Shown: positions 8,726 to 19,844, counted from the first letter of the stretch. The stretch is DNA of 64,000 nucleotides from Anastrepha obliqua (GCF_027943255.1 NW_026562179.1:5396501-5460500), one strand, 5' to 3'. Notes: generated by a model not told the origin, from the sequence alone. Made by a program: numbers and translations.

Positions 8726-11044
8726 TCGATGTTGGCAACCTACATGCCATAATATGTAAGCATGAGAAAATTAAAAAGGACTGAATTCTGAAAATCGGAG
8801 GTATCAAATTTAATTTGATCACTAAAATATGAAAATTTTTAAGATTGCGGCCGTCGGCCGCTCATAAATGAAAAAAAAAAGACAGATGGCAGATGTTTCT
8901 TGCCGTTTGCTTTGTTGTATATCGTGTTCCCAAAAGTATCGTTGATGTTCCCAAAAACAAAGCAACCAAAGCATTACTAAAAAAGGTGATGCAATATGTG
9001 TACATGTTTTTTTTTTCCTTGTTCACTCCTCTCAGTCTTGCGTTGGTTTCGTTGAATTGTTTTGATTTCTGACAGGGTAGGTGATTAGCCTGCCGCTACT
9101 AGTCCTAAGTAGTGGGAATGCCCACCTGTCGTTGCTTAGGAACAACGCCTTCTTGCTGCTTGGAGTGCCATCTTCGCTAAATTTCGTGTGTCTGCCCTAT
9201 TATCGCGGTTGCCCGTTTCCTCTTGCTGGCGCCCTAATGCAGTATGTAATTGTGTGTTTTTCTTCGTTTTTTGCTTGTTTTAGCAGCTGCAATGCAAATA
9301 ATGTGCAGACTATTCTACAATTGTACATGTATGTACAAAGGAAAAATAATTCAGAGAGCGATGAAAAGTAAGTTTTAATGAAATTGTATTTATCGTTACT
9401 AGATATTTGTATTTAATATTATATTTAATTTTAAATATTCCATTAATATTAAAGTAAATAAAAGGTTCCAAAACGTCAACAGGTTTGCAAAGCATAACTT
9501 TACAAAGTATCAATATTTTACTGACGCAATGCATACATACGGTGTTCATACAGTATTGATGCGTATACATACGTTTTGGATACCACAAGAAAAAACTGTA
9601 AACAAGTGCATAGTACAGTGAAGCCATGGAAGTGGGGAAGTGAAGATCTGAAGTGTGATTAGTGAGTTTTAAAACACACAAACAAAGCTTGTGAAGAAAC
9701 TAGCGTAAAAAAAGAACCGATAATAGGAGTGTCATAAGGTCGCTCCCCCAGAGCAAACTACTACGTAGGTTACAGTTTCTGGACCCTGGCAACAAATTCC
9801 TCTTGGATATGATCCGTACATCATTACACAGGGATATATTTGGAGGGAAGATAAGGGAGATTAATAAAATTCTGAAGGATGTTAAGGTGCGATCTATTCA
9901 CAAAACCACAGTTCTTGTATGACAAAGTGTCGCATGCAACCCCAAAAGCAAACAGTGACCCACTTTAGACAGATGCTACAGTAAAGGTCAGAAAACTTAC
10001 CCAACAAAAAGCAGCAGTTGTACCAACAAGTTAAGGCAAAAGGAGGATAAACGGATACAGGACTTATTACCTAACTCCTTCTGTACTGTGGACTTTTAGT
10101 ACGGTGAGCCGAAAGCTGAGTCCCACAAATCGATTTTGAATACAACCTCTACAAAAAAATACAACCTCGTTTATCTAATATACCCAAGCAGAGTTTGCAA
10201 GCCAACGAACGATCGAAGGAGATCGAGCCGCCGACATTGGCAGCGAAATGTGCTCACTCATAATCGAATAAAACGATGCTATTGTTTACAAAAGATCGTA
10301 ATTGCATCTGACTCGTTGCACAACTGTCTCAGTCGCGATATGCATAAATAGAAAATATGTCATATTAATTTCACCGGAACCGGTTAAATAGTTTTCGAAT
10401 TATGATGGCAGTCGCTTTGGAAAATGCTCGTCTACGAGCGCGTTTTTCAAAGACTTGGCCTATTGTACTCTGTAACTTTCTAACGAACTTGAATGTCGAA
10501 AAACTATTTTACATACGTATTCTATAGTACCCAAACATGTAATATTTGGAAGGTATACTTTTTGAAACAAACGCCCGGGATAACCCATTTAAAACAAAAA
10601 ACTCGAGGTTGAAGGTTGTTGTATTTTGCTTTACTGATCCTTTCTATTCCAGTTATTGTTTTTAAAGAATCACCCTTTATATCCTTTCAGGGCATCCTCT
10701 TCACAGAACTCTAAAAATTTTCTCTCAATAGAAAATACAGCACTTTTAGTATTTCGATAAAAATTTCGTGGGAAAGGGGCAAAGTTATTATCCGTGTTTG
10801 TGATTTAAGTTGTGTCTATTCTATGGGTAACATTCATACCATTTCATAGATGTATACATAGTATCTCTAAAAAAAATTTAATCGAGTTATTCATTGCCCA
10901 GAGCAAGGAAGCCAGTTACATGCGATATTTATATTATAATTTTCAAAATCTTAGGTTGATCGAGCTTCATAAAATTGTTTAAGAAAGACACTAATTTTAT
11001 TAAAACTCTTTTCTTTCTTTTAAATATTATATATACAAGTGTGT
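8726..11044. other. Intronic sequence with no recognised gene
   Basis: About 2.3 kb without a convincing coding frame or transposon terminus. A GC-richer patch at 9075-9250 and a patch at 9720-10100 look like decayed repeat material, but I could not assign them. The remainder is AT-rich. Confidence 0.4.
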
Positions 11045-11235
11045 GTATATAATTGGGGCATACATGTTTTGGGTGTTTGGACGAGCTCCTCCTCCTATTT
11101 GCAGTGTGCGTCTTGATGTTGTTCCCCAAATGGAGGGACCTACAGTTTCAAACCGATTCCGAACGGCAGATATTTTTTATGAAGACCTTTTTCATGGCAG
11201 AAATACACTCGGAGGTTTGCCAATGCCTGTCTTTC
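11045..11235 (+). repeat. SINE-like dispersed repeat, family 2
   Basis: Contains TGGGTGTTTGGACGAGCTCC, CTTGATGTTGTTCC, CTCCGAACGG-like and GGAGGTTTGCCAATGCCTG blocks. The same blocks occur in reverse at 62702-62897 and partly at 63684-63768. I recognise this as a common short repeat of tephritid genomes. No A/B box was proven. Confidence 0.65.
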
Positions 11236-11963
11236 TTTAAAAGTTTTATTTATTATGTTGCACCATCCCTTATCATACCATAGGACGCTAGGTAACCGTT
11301 AAGGTTTTAATAACTGCGATAACTAATAAGATATCTAAGGGAACGGGTGAGATAACGTGGTAAACAAAGCCAGCTAAATAAGTCTATCATCGATGAGCGG
11401 GTCACATATCTCCTCATACTTCTCTCAGTTACCTAGCTTCAGATTCCTAGATTACTTGTACCAAGGTAGCTGAACTAACTTCTCTAAACTATCGCGGAAA
11501 ATCGTTGTTAGCAGCCATATTGCTTCTATTCCTTTCACCATTTCGCCTTGAGTAGAACAGAGCAGTTTACAGCCGCGGCACTATTCACTCATTGCTAAGA
11601 CACAAAGAAGTATGAAGGAATGATTCGTGAAAAACCTTAGTTGTTTTCACGTCAGCTACCGAGGAACTCAGTAAGTTACCCTAAAATAAAAGCTGAATGC
11701 ATACAACGGAAGAATTAACAACCACCAACCAAGAAGCGCAAATAAATGAAAACCGCATTCAAGCGTAAGACCTCCTTTCTCTTGGCAACACTATGGGCTG
11801 GTACTGAGATCTATATGAGATCAGTTTGTCTCTGCCAAGTTAACCGAACACAATCTCAGCCGACGTACGAAAAAAGGCTAAATAAAGCAATTTGCAGAAA
11901 CTAATTAAGGAAGTAACCAAATGGTCAGTTACAAAGAACCCCATGTTGTACATACATATTTTA
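11236..11963. other. Intronic spacer
   Basis: No gene or transposon end recognised between the SINE-like repeat and the TTAA of the piggyBac element. Confidence 0.4.
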
Positions 11964-11983
11964 TTAACCCTTTCGACCCCAAC

Positions 11984-11999
11984 GTTGCCTGTGAGCAAC
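11984..11999. promoter_or_regulatory. Subterminal palindromic motif 1 of the piggyBac element
   Basis: GTTGCCTGTGAGCAAC, a nearly perfect 16-bp palindrome. Related copies are at 12340-12355 and 14256-14271. Its location just inside the terminal repeat suggests a transposase-binding site. This is inference. Confidence 0.45.
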
Positions 12000-12339
12000 T
12001 TCGGCAGTTTAGCAGCTTACGGAAAGCGTTCGTTTTGCTTTTGTCTGTTCGTAATAAATGATAACGGTACTTTTATGTATCTACTCAAAATATGACCCAA
12101 AAAAAAACCTTTGCAGATCATTTAGCAAAATTATGTTGAATAAACAGCAAGTGCAGCGCAGAAAATATTGTTGTGCAATTCAAAAGAGTTTTTAAAGTGA
12201 ATGATCAACATTTATAATAATGAAAAAATTTAAAAACTTTATAAGTCATGTTTTTTAGCAAAAATTGAACTTTACGAAACTGAATTTAAATTTGATCAGT
12301 TAAAAATATTAACCAGGTGAGTAGTTTTCAAGTTGCAAT

Positions 12340-12355
12340 GTTGCTTGTGGGCAAC
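12340..12355. promoter_or_regulatory. Subterminal palindromic motif 2 of the piggyBac element
   Basis: GTTGCTTGTGGGCAAC. With its right flank (CTTGGGCCATTG) it pairs with the inverted copy around 14243-14271, giving a subterminal inverted repeat of about 28 bp. Confidence 0.45.
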
Positions 12356-12394
12356 CTTGGGCCATTGTAGTAATAAATATTTTTGTACTTAGTT

Positions 12395-14176
12395 ATGAGA
12401 ACGAAAGAGAAAGGATTGTCAAATGACGATATTGAGAGGATTCTTAACTTTGGTTAGGATGCTTCTTCTGACGACGAAAGTGATGACGAGTTGGATGACA
12501 TTTCTGCAGTGCTAGAGAAGAATTTCGTGCAAAGGAAACTATAGAGATTGACCTTCTCGAAAATATGATTGCAGAGGAATGTAAGCCGAGATCTTGTGTG
12601 GCTGATAATTGCTTTGAAAAAGTTGACCCCAAGACATTAAAGTGGAGAAAAAGGCCATTTGTACCTTGGGAGACCAGTTGGGAAGAAAATACTTTGAAGG
12701 TCGACGATGTGATGACGCCAGTAGAATATTTCTGCTTTTTTTTAATAGCCAAGTTTTTGATTTGATCACACAACAAACATATTTGTATGCGCTGCAAATA
12801 CACGGCATTGAGCTCAAATTGCACTGTTGAAGATATTGTATTGGTATTTTGTTGCACAAGGGAGTTTTGCCTCAACTCAAAATCGCATGGTCAAAAGATT
12901 TAAATCTTACCGCTATAACAGATTCAATACCGCGCGGAAAGTTTAAAAAAATAAAACAATGTTTACATTTTAGCGATAACACTAAACAGTCCAAAAAAGG
13001 CGATTTTAACTATGACATGTTGTACAAAATACGTCCTTTACTAGACTGTCTCAAAGAAAATATTGGAAAGCTACCCCAGAAAGAATATCAAAGCATTGAT
13101 AAACAAATTATTGCGTAATATATTCATAAATGTCATAATGAACATCTTAGTATAAATTTTTGTTACAGGTCGATCGTCATTTAAACAATATAACCCTGCT
13201 AAGCCTCATAAATGGGGTCTGAAAATGTTTACGCGTGCTCGAACCTCTGGATTAGTGTACAACTTTACGTTGTATGTTGGCGAAGGTACCTGTCCTGCTT
13301 ATGGATCGGGCCTATCCTCGGATATAGTTTTATATTTCGATAATTGGTTTACGTCAGTAAGCCTTCTGATCTCGTTGAAAGAAATGGGCATATTTGCAAC
13401 AGGAACTGTACGTAAAAACGGCATAAGCAATTGCCAGCTACTTTCAGATGCTGAGTTAAAAAGCGAGGAAGGGGATCTTTCGATATGTAATGGGAAATCA
13501 ACAATAATATTGCATGCGTCAAGTGGTTTGACAATAAGCCAGTTCAACGTATATCCTCGTATGAAAGCATTGAACCTGTTGGTATATGCAAACGTTGGAA
13601 TCCAAAGGAAAAAGCTTATATTGATGTTGCAAGACCAGCGATTGTTGCTTCTTACAATAAGGGTATGGGAGGAGTAGATTTGGCTGGCATGCTCATGGAG
13701 CTCTACAAAGTCAACCACCGTTCAAAGAAGTGGTACATAAAAATCTTCTATTGGTGCCTCAGAACATCCGTCAACAAACGCATGGCTATTGTATAGAAAG
13801 CATTTAAGCCTGACAAATCCGAGGCAAAAGCATATTTCTCTAATAAAACTAGAAATTGCTTGCATGAGTTGCTTTCTGTCACTACTTCCTCGGAAAAAGG
13901 AAAGGCTGACCATCGAATGTTGCAAGAGCTAACTTGATAGTATCCCTGGGCTCCCCATCAAGCAGCGTGTCTTCCCAACAGCCGAAAAAGTACAGGTTCC
14001 AACCGAATCCTTCAGTCTCACAGCGTTACGATAAAATGGAACATTGGGTAGTCTTTAGTGAAAAGGGACGTTGCAGATTATGCAAGACAGGAACCCTAAG
14101 GTCCAAATGCCTTAAATGCAAAGTCCACCTTTGCTGTAATAACAATAAAAACAGTTTTTTGTCTTATCATACCTAA
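12395..14176 (+). pseudogene. piggyBac-type transposase, degraded
   Basis: From ATG 12395 there is an acidic N-terminal stretch (SSDDESDDELDDISAVLEKN), followed by broken frames. Later blocks are GKFKKIKQCLHFSDNTKQS, LYKIRPLLDCLKENIGKLP, YQSIDKQII, GRSSFKQY, then PHKWGLKMFTRARTSGLVYN, VLYFDNWFTS, LISLKEMGIFATGTVRKNG and GGVDLAGML with RSKKWYIKIFYWCL. The C-terminal cysteine-rich finger CRLCKTGTLRSKCLKCKVHL (14076 on) is preserved. Stops and frameshifts are numerous. A possible 53-bp intron (GT 13116, AG 13168) lies between the IDKQII and GRSSFKQY blocks. Confidence 0.85.
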
Positions 14177-14255
14177 TTTTTCAAAATAAATAAAAATCAT
14201 TAAAAGTTGTTCGAAAGAAAAAATTTGTTTATTTTGTATACCACCATTGCCCAAA

Positions 14256-14271
14256 GTTGCTCACAAGCAAC
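14256..14271. promoter_or_regulatory. Subterminal palindromic motif 3 of the piggyBac element
   Basis: GTTGCTCACAAGCAAC at the right end, preceded by CCATTGCCCAAA. It is the inverted partner of motif 2. Confidence 0.45.
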
Positions 14272-14536
14272 TTTCGGTAGCGCTCAAACCATGGGGAGGG
14301 ACGACTCAAAATTTTGGGCAATTGCTCCTTAACAAATACAAAAGGATTAAAATTAAAACAAAAATTTTCGTTCCACAGGAAAAAAGTTGGGGACGAAAGG
14401 GTTAAGTAATTCCTTAGATCTAGGCTATAGCATAAATAAAGAATTCAAATAAATCATTGTAAAATCATTTATAAAATTGAATAGTAACAGCTTTATAGTT
14501 TTAGTAACAATATTACAATCTATTGCAATTACATAC

Positions 14537-14658
14537 CCGCCATCGTTGGTACCAAATTCTTCAAGCAAATCTGTTAGTGCATCCCGAAATTCTATCATTC
14601 CTTGAGCTGGTATAGCTATTTGTGACCTAGGACCTCCTCTTGTTATGGTCTGCGATAC
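14537..14658 (-). CDS. Pur-alpha: Pur-alpha exon, second half of PUR repeat II
   Basis: On the minus strand the acceptor ATTCAG (14664-14659) precedes [20 protein letters not shown], followed by [20 protein letters not shown]. The exon ends in GG before donor GTATGT (14536-14531). It has 122 bases, 40 codons plus two, so the next exon should begin with one base completing a Gly codon. The text matches insect and vertebrate Pur-alpha almost residue by residue. Pur-alpha binds purine-rich single-stranded DNA and RNA through PUR repeats. The third repeat (FKGDLPEERHMKVD-type sequence) is not found below this point and must lie beyond position 1. Confidence 0.95.
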
Positions 14659-14881
14659 CTGAATCCCAAAATAAAACGCACACACGTATAGCTAAAGTTA
14701 TACAAATTCTAATTAAATCACTGCATATTAATACTACGATCACATAATCCAAATACGTTTTTGTTCAAAAGTGGAACGGAATAACAAAGTTCGCGAACTT
14801 TAGATGAAAGCAAAACTTTTAATGATTTGCGCTCAATGTAAACGTAGTATTCATACTATGAAGTCTTTCGTATCTACTCAC

Positions 14882-15000
14882 TCTTAAGAAACGTCCGCGC
14901 GCATTCTCTTTCAAATCTAAATAGTATCGTCTATTATCTTTAATCATCATCTCTGATTTCAGTTTTCCATCTTCGGGGAGATTATCTGGATTTGGTGGCC
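14882..15000 (-). CDS. Pur-alpha: Pur-alpha exon, linker and first half of PUR repeat II
   Basis: The acceptor TTCACAG (ending at 15001) is followed by GGCCACCA. With one base carried from the exon ending at 62011, it encodes [20 protein letters not shown] and then [20 protein letters not shown]. The exon ends AGA before donor GTGAGT (14881-14876). Its 119 bases fit exactly between the flanking phases. [15 protein letters not shown] is the signature beta-strand segment of PUR repeat II. The intron to the next exon is only 223 bp, while the one before it is 47 kb. Confidence 0.96.
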
Positions 15001-15120
15001 CTGTGAATTTGACTGGTGTTTTTTAAAATTCATGTTTTCTTATGATATTGTACATGATAGAGCAAAACTAACTAGTATATAAATACATATATATGAAAAA
15101 CCCAAACAATATATAAATAT

Positions 15121-15305
15121 ACGAGGTGTGTTCAAAAAATAAAGTGAAGGTTTTAAATTTCGCTGGCTACGTACATTCGACTTTCGATTATTCTTATTTT
15201 TTGTTTTATGTTGATCCACTCGTCTCGAAGATATGTTCACTATTTTAGCATTATAGCAAGTTTAGTTTGTTTGTGAGAGGTATAAATAAGACAAGTGTTT
15301 TGCGT
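15121..15305 (+). mobile_element. 5' end fragment of a mariner-like element
   Basis: Begins TACGAGGTGTGTTCAAAAAA, a typical mariner-like terminus. It continues with GCTGGCTACGTACATTCGAC, GTCTCGAAGATATG and AAGTGTTTTGCGTGTTCG. The same series, with substitutions, occurs at 46345-46505. The copy is cut at 15306 by LINE-A sequence. No coding part remains. Confidence 0.55.
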
Positions 15306-15912
15306 GTTCGGCCGGGCAGCAGGTGACAGGGGGTATGTATACATTAAAAATTTCGAGCTCGGCATCGCCTGACCGGACAGCTATATCTTGACATTCTAAG
15401 GTGCTGTCCCTGCGGTCGATGCCTTCGTCCATCAGACGATACTGCACCGTGTGGTGGACTATGAATGCCACCGTTTTCTCGCTCGCGATCTTGTCTGTGC
15501 ACGTTATAGCCGTCCATGTTAAACAGGGAAGAGCTAGCGTGCAGTTTGGTTTCTTGGACCGCAGCTATGGGGATTCCTCATAAAGTCGTCGATCTCATCT
15601 CTCTTGCTCGTTAGTCAGTTACAATTGAATTTTAGAAGCTTGCAACACCTCGGTGGGACTGTTGTAACTCGGGGTGTGAGCGACGCGTGTGGTTGTCTAC
15701 GTTGGGTCTGCTGTGCGTTCCGCTATTGTTGTTGCGGCCTGATAGTGATTTAAAGCGTGACAGGTCTTAAAGTGGTTCCACCCTTTGCACTTGTTGCACC
15801 TAACCGAGGTGGAGTTGGGATGGATCCGTTTGTGGCAAACGCAGCAATAAAATACCTCTGGCCAAGGGTTGGATTTAATACCAGCCCTGGGGAGGCAACC
15901 TCGAAGGTCGAA
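15306..15912 (-). pseudogene. LINE-A fragment (zinc finger plus endonuclease part)
   Basis: On the minus strand, from 15912 down: RAGIKSNPWPEVFYCCVCHK, then a Cys-rich finger (SVRCNKCKGWNHFKTC). After an internal deletion there is endonuclease sequence around SIAAVQETKLHA-like positions, VQYRLMDEGIDRRDSTLECQ, and the end at YIPPVTCCPA. It matches the N-terminal third of the LINE-A copies elsewhere in the window. Both ends are truncated and frames are broken. Confidence 0.8.
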
Positions 15913-16430
15913 AACTTTAAGAGTCAAAGAGCATCGGAATCGACGCTAAAAGCTTTGTCCAGAGGCGGGGAGTGGAGACACTGGCACTGAAGCTGGAGTC
16001 AGCTTTATTTAGGTAGGGGACCGTATGCATAATACCCAGCACCAGCAAGGTATGCTCCCTCAGTTTTCCATGGGTTTCGGAGTTGTCTCTGTTACGCCTA
16101 AACCGCAGCCACGACAAACCTACTCTGATCTACGTATGCCTACCAAGATTCTGGAGTGCTACTACAACCAAAATGCTTCTCAGTTATTTAAAAAGTATTT
16201 TCGAGCGCTTGAGTGGGCCAGGTGGTACTCGGAGACGCGGAGGAAAGTATCTAGGGATAACGCAACGCTTACAAGAAGATGCCCATGATTAGTGACGGGC
16301 TGCCTAAATCATTTAGTGATGTCGCTTAATAAGCAGGCTCCATTGTCCTTAGGGTGGCCGCTAAAGGTAGGGAAAGCGGCGCTTTTTCAAGAGAGGAATA
16401 GAAGAAGAAGGCAGTCTTCACAGTTTTCAT
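15913..16430. other. Unassigned, probably decayed repeat
   Basis: GC-richer than most of the intron and carrying broken frames on both strands, but I could not identify a family. Confidence 0.3.
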
Positions 16431-16439
16431 GAATGTTGG

Positions 16440-16860
16440 AAAATTGCATTTTGAAAGAAAGCGTGAGAACACTAGGCATTGAAAGTAATTTTTAATTCTA
16501 CCAGGACAACAATCCAAAACATTCCGCATATGACGTAAAGAGCTGGTTGTTATATAACTGCCCAAAGGTAATAAAAACCCCTGCACAAAGTCCCGACCTC
16601 AATGCCGCTAAACATTTGTGGGACGAATTAGGTCGCCGGATGCAGGAAAGGCAGTGTACATGAATTCAACTATTGAAAATTGCTCTGCAGGAAGAATGGA
16701 ATAAAATAAGCCCTGATGTTTGCAAAAAGTTAGTGGAATTGATGCCAATCCGGCTACAAACTGTTGAAAAGCAAAAAGGTGGAGCAACGAAGTATTAATT
16801 TTGCGTTGTGTACAAATTTGAATAAAAAGTGACCTTATTTAAGTTAAGCCTTCGTGTATA
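16440..16860 (+). pseudogene. Tc1-like transposase C-terminal fragment
   Basis: Reads FYQDNNPKHSAYDVKSWLLY, then KTPAQSPDLNAAKHLWDELG and, after a stop, LQEEWNKISPDVCKKLVELM to the end at KGGATKY. This is the second catalytic Asp region through the C-terminus of a Tc1 (DD34E) transposase. The catalytic Glu of the usual NPIEHLW block is Lys here (NAAKHLW), and stops interrupt the frame. Confidence 0.8.
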
Positions 16861-17690
16861 TTTTATAAGAGACTTTGGAATGCTTTTTTTTTTTTTTGTT
16901 ACTTTTAAATAAAACAATTTTTGTGAAACAATAGAAAAAAGTAGAACGTGTTTTCTTTCACCAAACCATAGATATTATGAGTAGAAGTTTTCGTATGCAT
17001 CTGCCCGACTTTGGATGTGAGTGACAGTATATTAATTTACTTTCATGCCCTAAATTTTTATAAATTTCATGGTTTCAGTTTAAGAATAGGTTATATCAAG
17101 ACAAACAAATATTCGGCTTTGCTACTACTATCTGTTGAATGAAATGTCATGTCAGTCATTTATTCTCAACAAATTTTGGGTGTAATCGCTTAATATTTGT
17201 GTAGATATAATACTTATTATTATATAGAGTGTTTTTAAAGAAACAATTTATATATGTATATTCAACCTCCGAATGAATTTCCGCTATGAAGGTGGTTAAA
17301 AATGTAATCTATATCTATTTATTGGAAGAGAAATTTGGCCTTAATACACAAACAAATAATGGACAGCTATCAGGTGTCCTACTGTTCAGTAAGAATATCT
17401 GTATAAAATGTGTCAAACAATATATAATAAGGTGAAGTACTTAATCTCAATACTTTTCAGCTTTATTTCGACGATGAAATTAATATAACAAAAGTTATGT
17501 TTAAACAAATGGCTATCCTTCCAAACACTTTTCTAACAAATCTTCAATTAATTGGCAAAGAAATTAGTGTTCGCATGCCGGTCCAAATCCAAGACTCAAA
17601 TGATTGTATCAACAAATCAAACTGAATATTTGAAAGCACCGTAGCTGTGGCGTTTGGTATTCCGTATCAGGTCAATAAACGTCACAAATT
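16861..17690. other. AT-rich intronic spacer
   Basis: No convincing coding frame or transposon end. Confidence 0.4.
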
Positions 17691-17929
17691 TTTTAGCCGC
17701 CAGCTCCTACTTTCTACCTTGGTCAAAGCAGCTGGTTCTACGTACCGGAATGAATAAAGTTCTTCCCGACTAAGGGTTATCGCCACTGTAAAAGTTAACG
17801 TTGAACGTAAACGGACGTGTTTTTCGGACCTCCCGCGTTAACTAAGTTTTATTGGTAATATACCTAATCGTTCGTGCGACAGTGACTCGATTTAGCTTAT
17901 CGTTTTACTTGGACACTTTTTTATCCACA

Positions 17930-19156
17930 ATGCCATGCATATGCGGTCAAAAGGTTGACCGTGGGCAGCCAAACAAAAAAATTCAGTGTGTTAAGTGCAG
18001 CGAATTTGATCATCTTACTTGTGAAAATTTATTGCCTGCTGACATTGAGTACCTGCTGAAAATAAATAAGCAGTATTGTTGTGAACAATGCACAAAAGCG
18101 CGCCGTAATTCGATCCTACTGTCGCCTCGCCCAGTTTCTCCGCCAATAGATGCAGACAACAACAATGAAAATATTTCTGGGACCACCAATATTTCATCAC
18201 TTCCAGCTACTTCGGTACCCGTAAGACCGAATCCATCAGCGGAGTGCAGCAAGCAAGAAATCCACCTGCAAGCTGTTTTCGACGAAATTAAATCTCTTAG
18301 ATATGATCAGGAGAAAATGCTAGCTGTAATTAGCTCTTTGCAAACCGACAAGAGAGATCTAATTAAAAAGGTAGAAGAACTACAGTTTGAGGTAAAAGCC
18401 GTTCGTCACAAACTTTGCGATCTCGATGTCGCTGCTACTATTCCCGCTTTGGCTAATGATATAAAAGCCCTTCACAACAATTTACATGTATTACACGACA
18501 ATAATTCTGCAACAACAAAAAACAAGGATCGAGTACTTGTTTCTAACTCAACACCATCATCTTTCTCTTCTGCTCCATCTACCTCTTATGCTGCCGCTGC
18601 TGCAGCCGCTGCCGACTCTCCAGTCAATATCGCACGAAATGGTAAGGTTTGCAATACGCTCTTTCTCGCTGCTCCGCCTAATGCCAAAATATCTAATACA
18701 GTAGAAACACAAAAACATAATACGCACTCTCCAGCGCTGCTTACGTCGTTGCTATCACAAAGCAATCAAGCAGTGCCATCGGATAACCCTTCTCTTGCTG
18801 ATTCGCAGCAGCACTCGGTTAATGATGAAATGTTTACAACTGTTGGTGCTAAGAACAAAAATCCAAAACGTAAACCGAAAAACACTGTTGTTGGCTGCAA
18901 TGCAAACCGTGAACTGGGTGTAATTGTAGCTATGAAGTGGGTACATTTGTCATATTTCAACCCCACAGTGACCGCTGAAAGGATAATCGAATATGTACAC
19001 AACCACGCAGCGATCGATAAGAGCGACCTTTCATGTTATATGTTAGTAAAGAAAAACGTCGCACTTAAAGGACTAAAGAGAGTATCGTTTAAGCTTGGTG
19101 TGTCTGAAAATATTATAACAAGATTTTCGACGCTTCTCTTTGGCAAGAGAACATAA
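17930..19156 (+). CDS. LINE-B ORF1 with PHD-like zinc finger and coiled coil
   Basis: I chose ATG 17930 because MPCICGQKVDRGQPNKKIQC starts the finger directly. An upstream in-frame extension lacks features. The Cys/His pattern is C-x-C, C-x2-C, H-x2-C, C-x2-C within the first 55 residues. A heptad-rich region follows (about residues 140-190: DEIKSLRYDQEKMLAVISSL and on), then a Ser/Ala-rich linker with an Ala run. The C-terminal domain contains KWVHLSYFNPTVTAERIIEY and LKGLKRVSFKLGVSE. A frameshift near 19125 diverts the end. The other frame continues WQENIKVRPFKN to a stop near 19230. The role is probably RNA binding for retrotransposition. Confidence 0.75.
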   Translation: MPCICGQKVDRGQPNKKIQCVKCSEFDHLTCENLLPADIEYLLKINKQYCCEQCTKARRNSILLSPRPVSPPIDADNNNENISGTTNISSLPATSVPVRPNPSAECSKQEIHLQAVFDEIKSLRYDQEKMLAVISSLQTDKRDLIKKVEELQFEVKAVRHKLCDLDVAATIPALANDIKALHNNLHVLHDNNSATTKNKDRVLVSNSTPSSFSSAPSTSYAAAAAAAADSPVNIARNGKVCNTLFLAAPPNAKISNTVETQKHNTHSPALLTSLLSQSNQAVPSDNPSLADSQQHSVNDEMFTTVGAKNKNPKRKPKNTVVGCNANRELGVIVAMKWVHLSYFNPTVTAERIIEYVHNHAAIDKSDLSCYMLVKKNVALKGLKRVSFKLGVSENIITRFSTLLFGKRT

Positions 19157-19239
19157 AAGTGCGTCCGTTTAAAAACTTAGCTTTCAAAGAGAAGAGACGA
19201 AACCGCCGCACACCTAGCGTGTACCGACGTTAATAAGTT

Positions 19240-19725
19240 ATCAAGTACGGCAGATTTTCTTCTTTATTATCAGAATGCTGGCGGCATAAGAACTAAAATG
19301 CTACCATTGTTGTTTTTCGCCTCTTCATCTGTCTATGATATCATAGTTTTAACAGAGACTTGGCTTTCTGAATGCCATTATAATTTAGGAAAATGGAATG
19401 AATTATACATTAGTGTAAGTTATATACCGCCTTCAAGCCCAATTGAATTATATAAAAAGCATGTAATTAATTGTTGTACAATACTGGATAGTCTAACTGG
19501 CGGTCAAAACATAATTATTTTGGGTGACTTCAACTTACCCAATGTTAATTGGTGTTTCGACGATGATGCTAAGAAATTAGTACCATATGGAGTATCAAGC
19601 GAGAGTGAATGTGAGGTGCTTGACACTTTTGCCGAATATAACCTCTGCCAGATTAAAAGAGTACACAATGATATGAATCGCTTACTTGATTTAGTATTCA
19701 TAAGCAATGATCTAAAGTCCGATGT
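19240..19725 (+). pseudogene. LINE-B ORF2 endonuclease start
   Basis: Motifs are FLLYYQNAGGIRTK, YDIIVLTETWLS, then after an internal deletion SYIPPSSPIELYKKH, NIIILGDFNLPNVNW and LLDLVFISNDL. These are the APE-type endonuclease blocks of a LINE. The conserved SDH block and all of the reverse transcriptase are absent. Confidence 0.75.
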
Positions 19726-19844
19726 AAGATAAGAGGGCAAGATACGGTACACTAGACAGGGCTAGTATACTGGGGCGGCAGCCCTTGCTCGGGAAAGAAA
19801 ACCCGAGTCATTCCGGTAACGTAGAACCGGCTGCCATGGGAATG
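19726..19844 (-). repeat. 119-bp SINE-like insertion with 13-bp target duplication
   Basis: TAAAGTCCGATGT occurs immediately left (19713-19725) and right (19845-19857) of the insertion. Read on the minus strand it starts CATTCCCATGGCAGCCGGTT and continues TCTACGTTACCGGAATGACT. This is the same head as LINE-A copies at 30701 (+) and 52230 (-). After about 80 bp the sequence ends in CTTGCCCTCTTATCTT, without LINE coding sequence. Confidence 0.75.

Larger units (their letters stand above)
11968..14401 (+). mobile_element. piggyBac-like element with TTAA flanks
   Basis: The element starts CCCTTTCGACCCCAAC right after TTAA (11964-11967). It ends GTTGGGGACGAAAGGG right before TTAA (14402-14405). 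The 16-bp inverted ends differ at one base. Its 2.43-kb length suits a full piggyBac. Inside are three copies of a 16-bp near-palindrome (11984, 12340, 14256) that may be transposase-binding sites. The gene inside is broken. Confidence 0.9.

Noticed and set aside
9081..9371. Plus-strand 96-residue frame rich in Leu, Ser and Cys
   Set aside because: It looked membrane-like at first, but composition follows pyrimidine-rich sequence and there is no start context, family motif or exon signal.
9310..9681. Minus-strand 123-residue frame
   Set aside because: AT-rich, no recognised motif and no splice or transposon context. Probably a chance frame.
10136..10351. Plus-strand frame with basic residues (DRRRSSRRHW)
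   Set aside because: Isolated, with no upstream features and no homology I recognise.
1..14536. Exon encoding the third PUR repeat
   Set aside because: I looked on the minus strand for the conserved HMKVDNKNFYFDIGQNNRG-type text and did not find it. It should lie beyond the window start.
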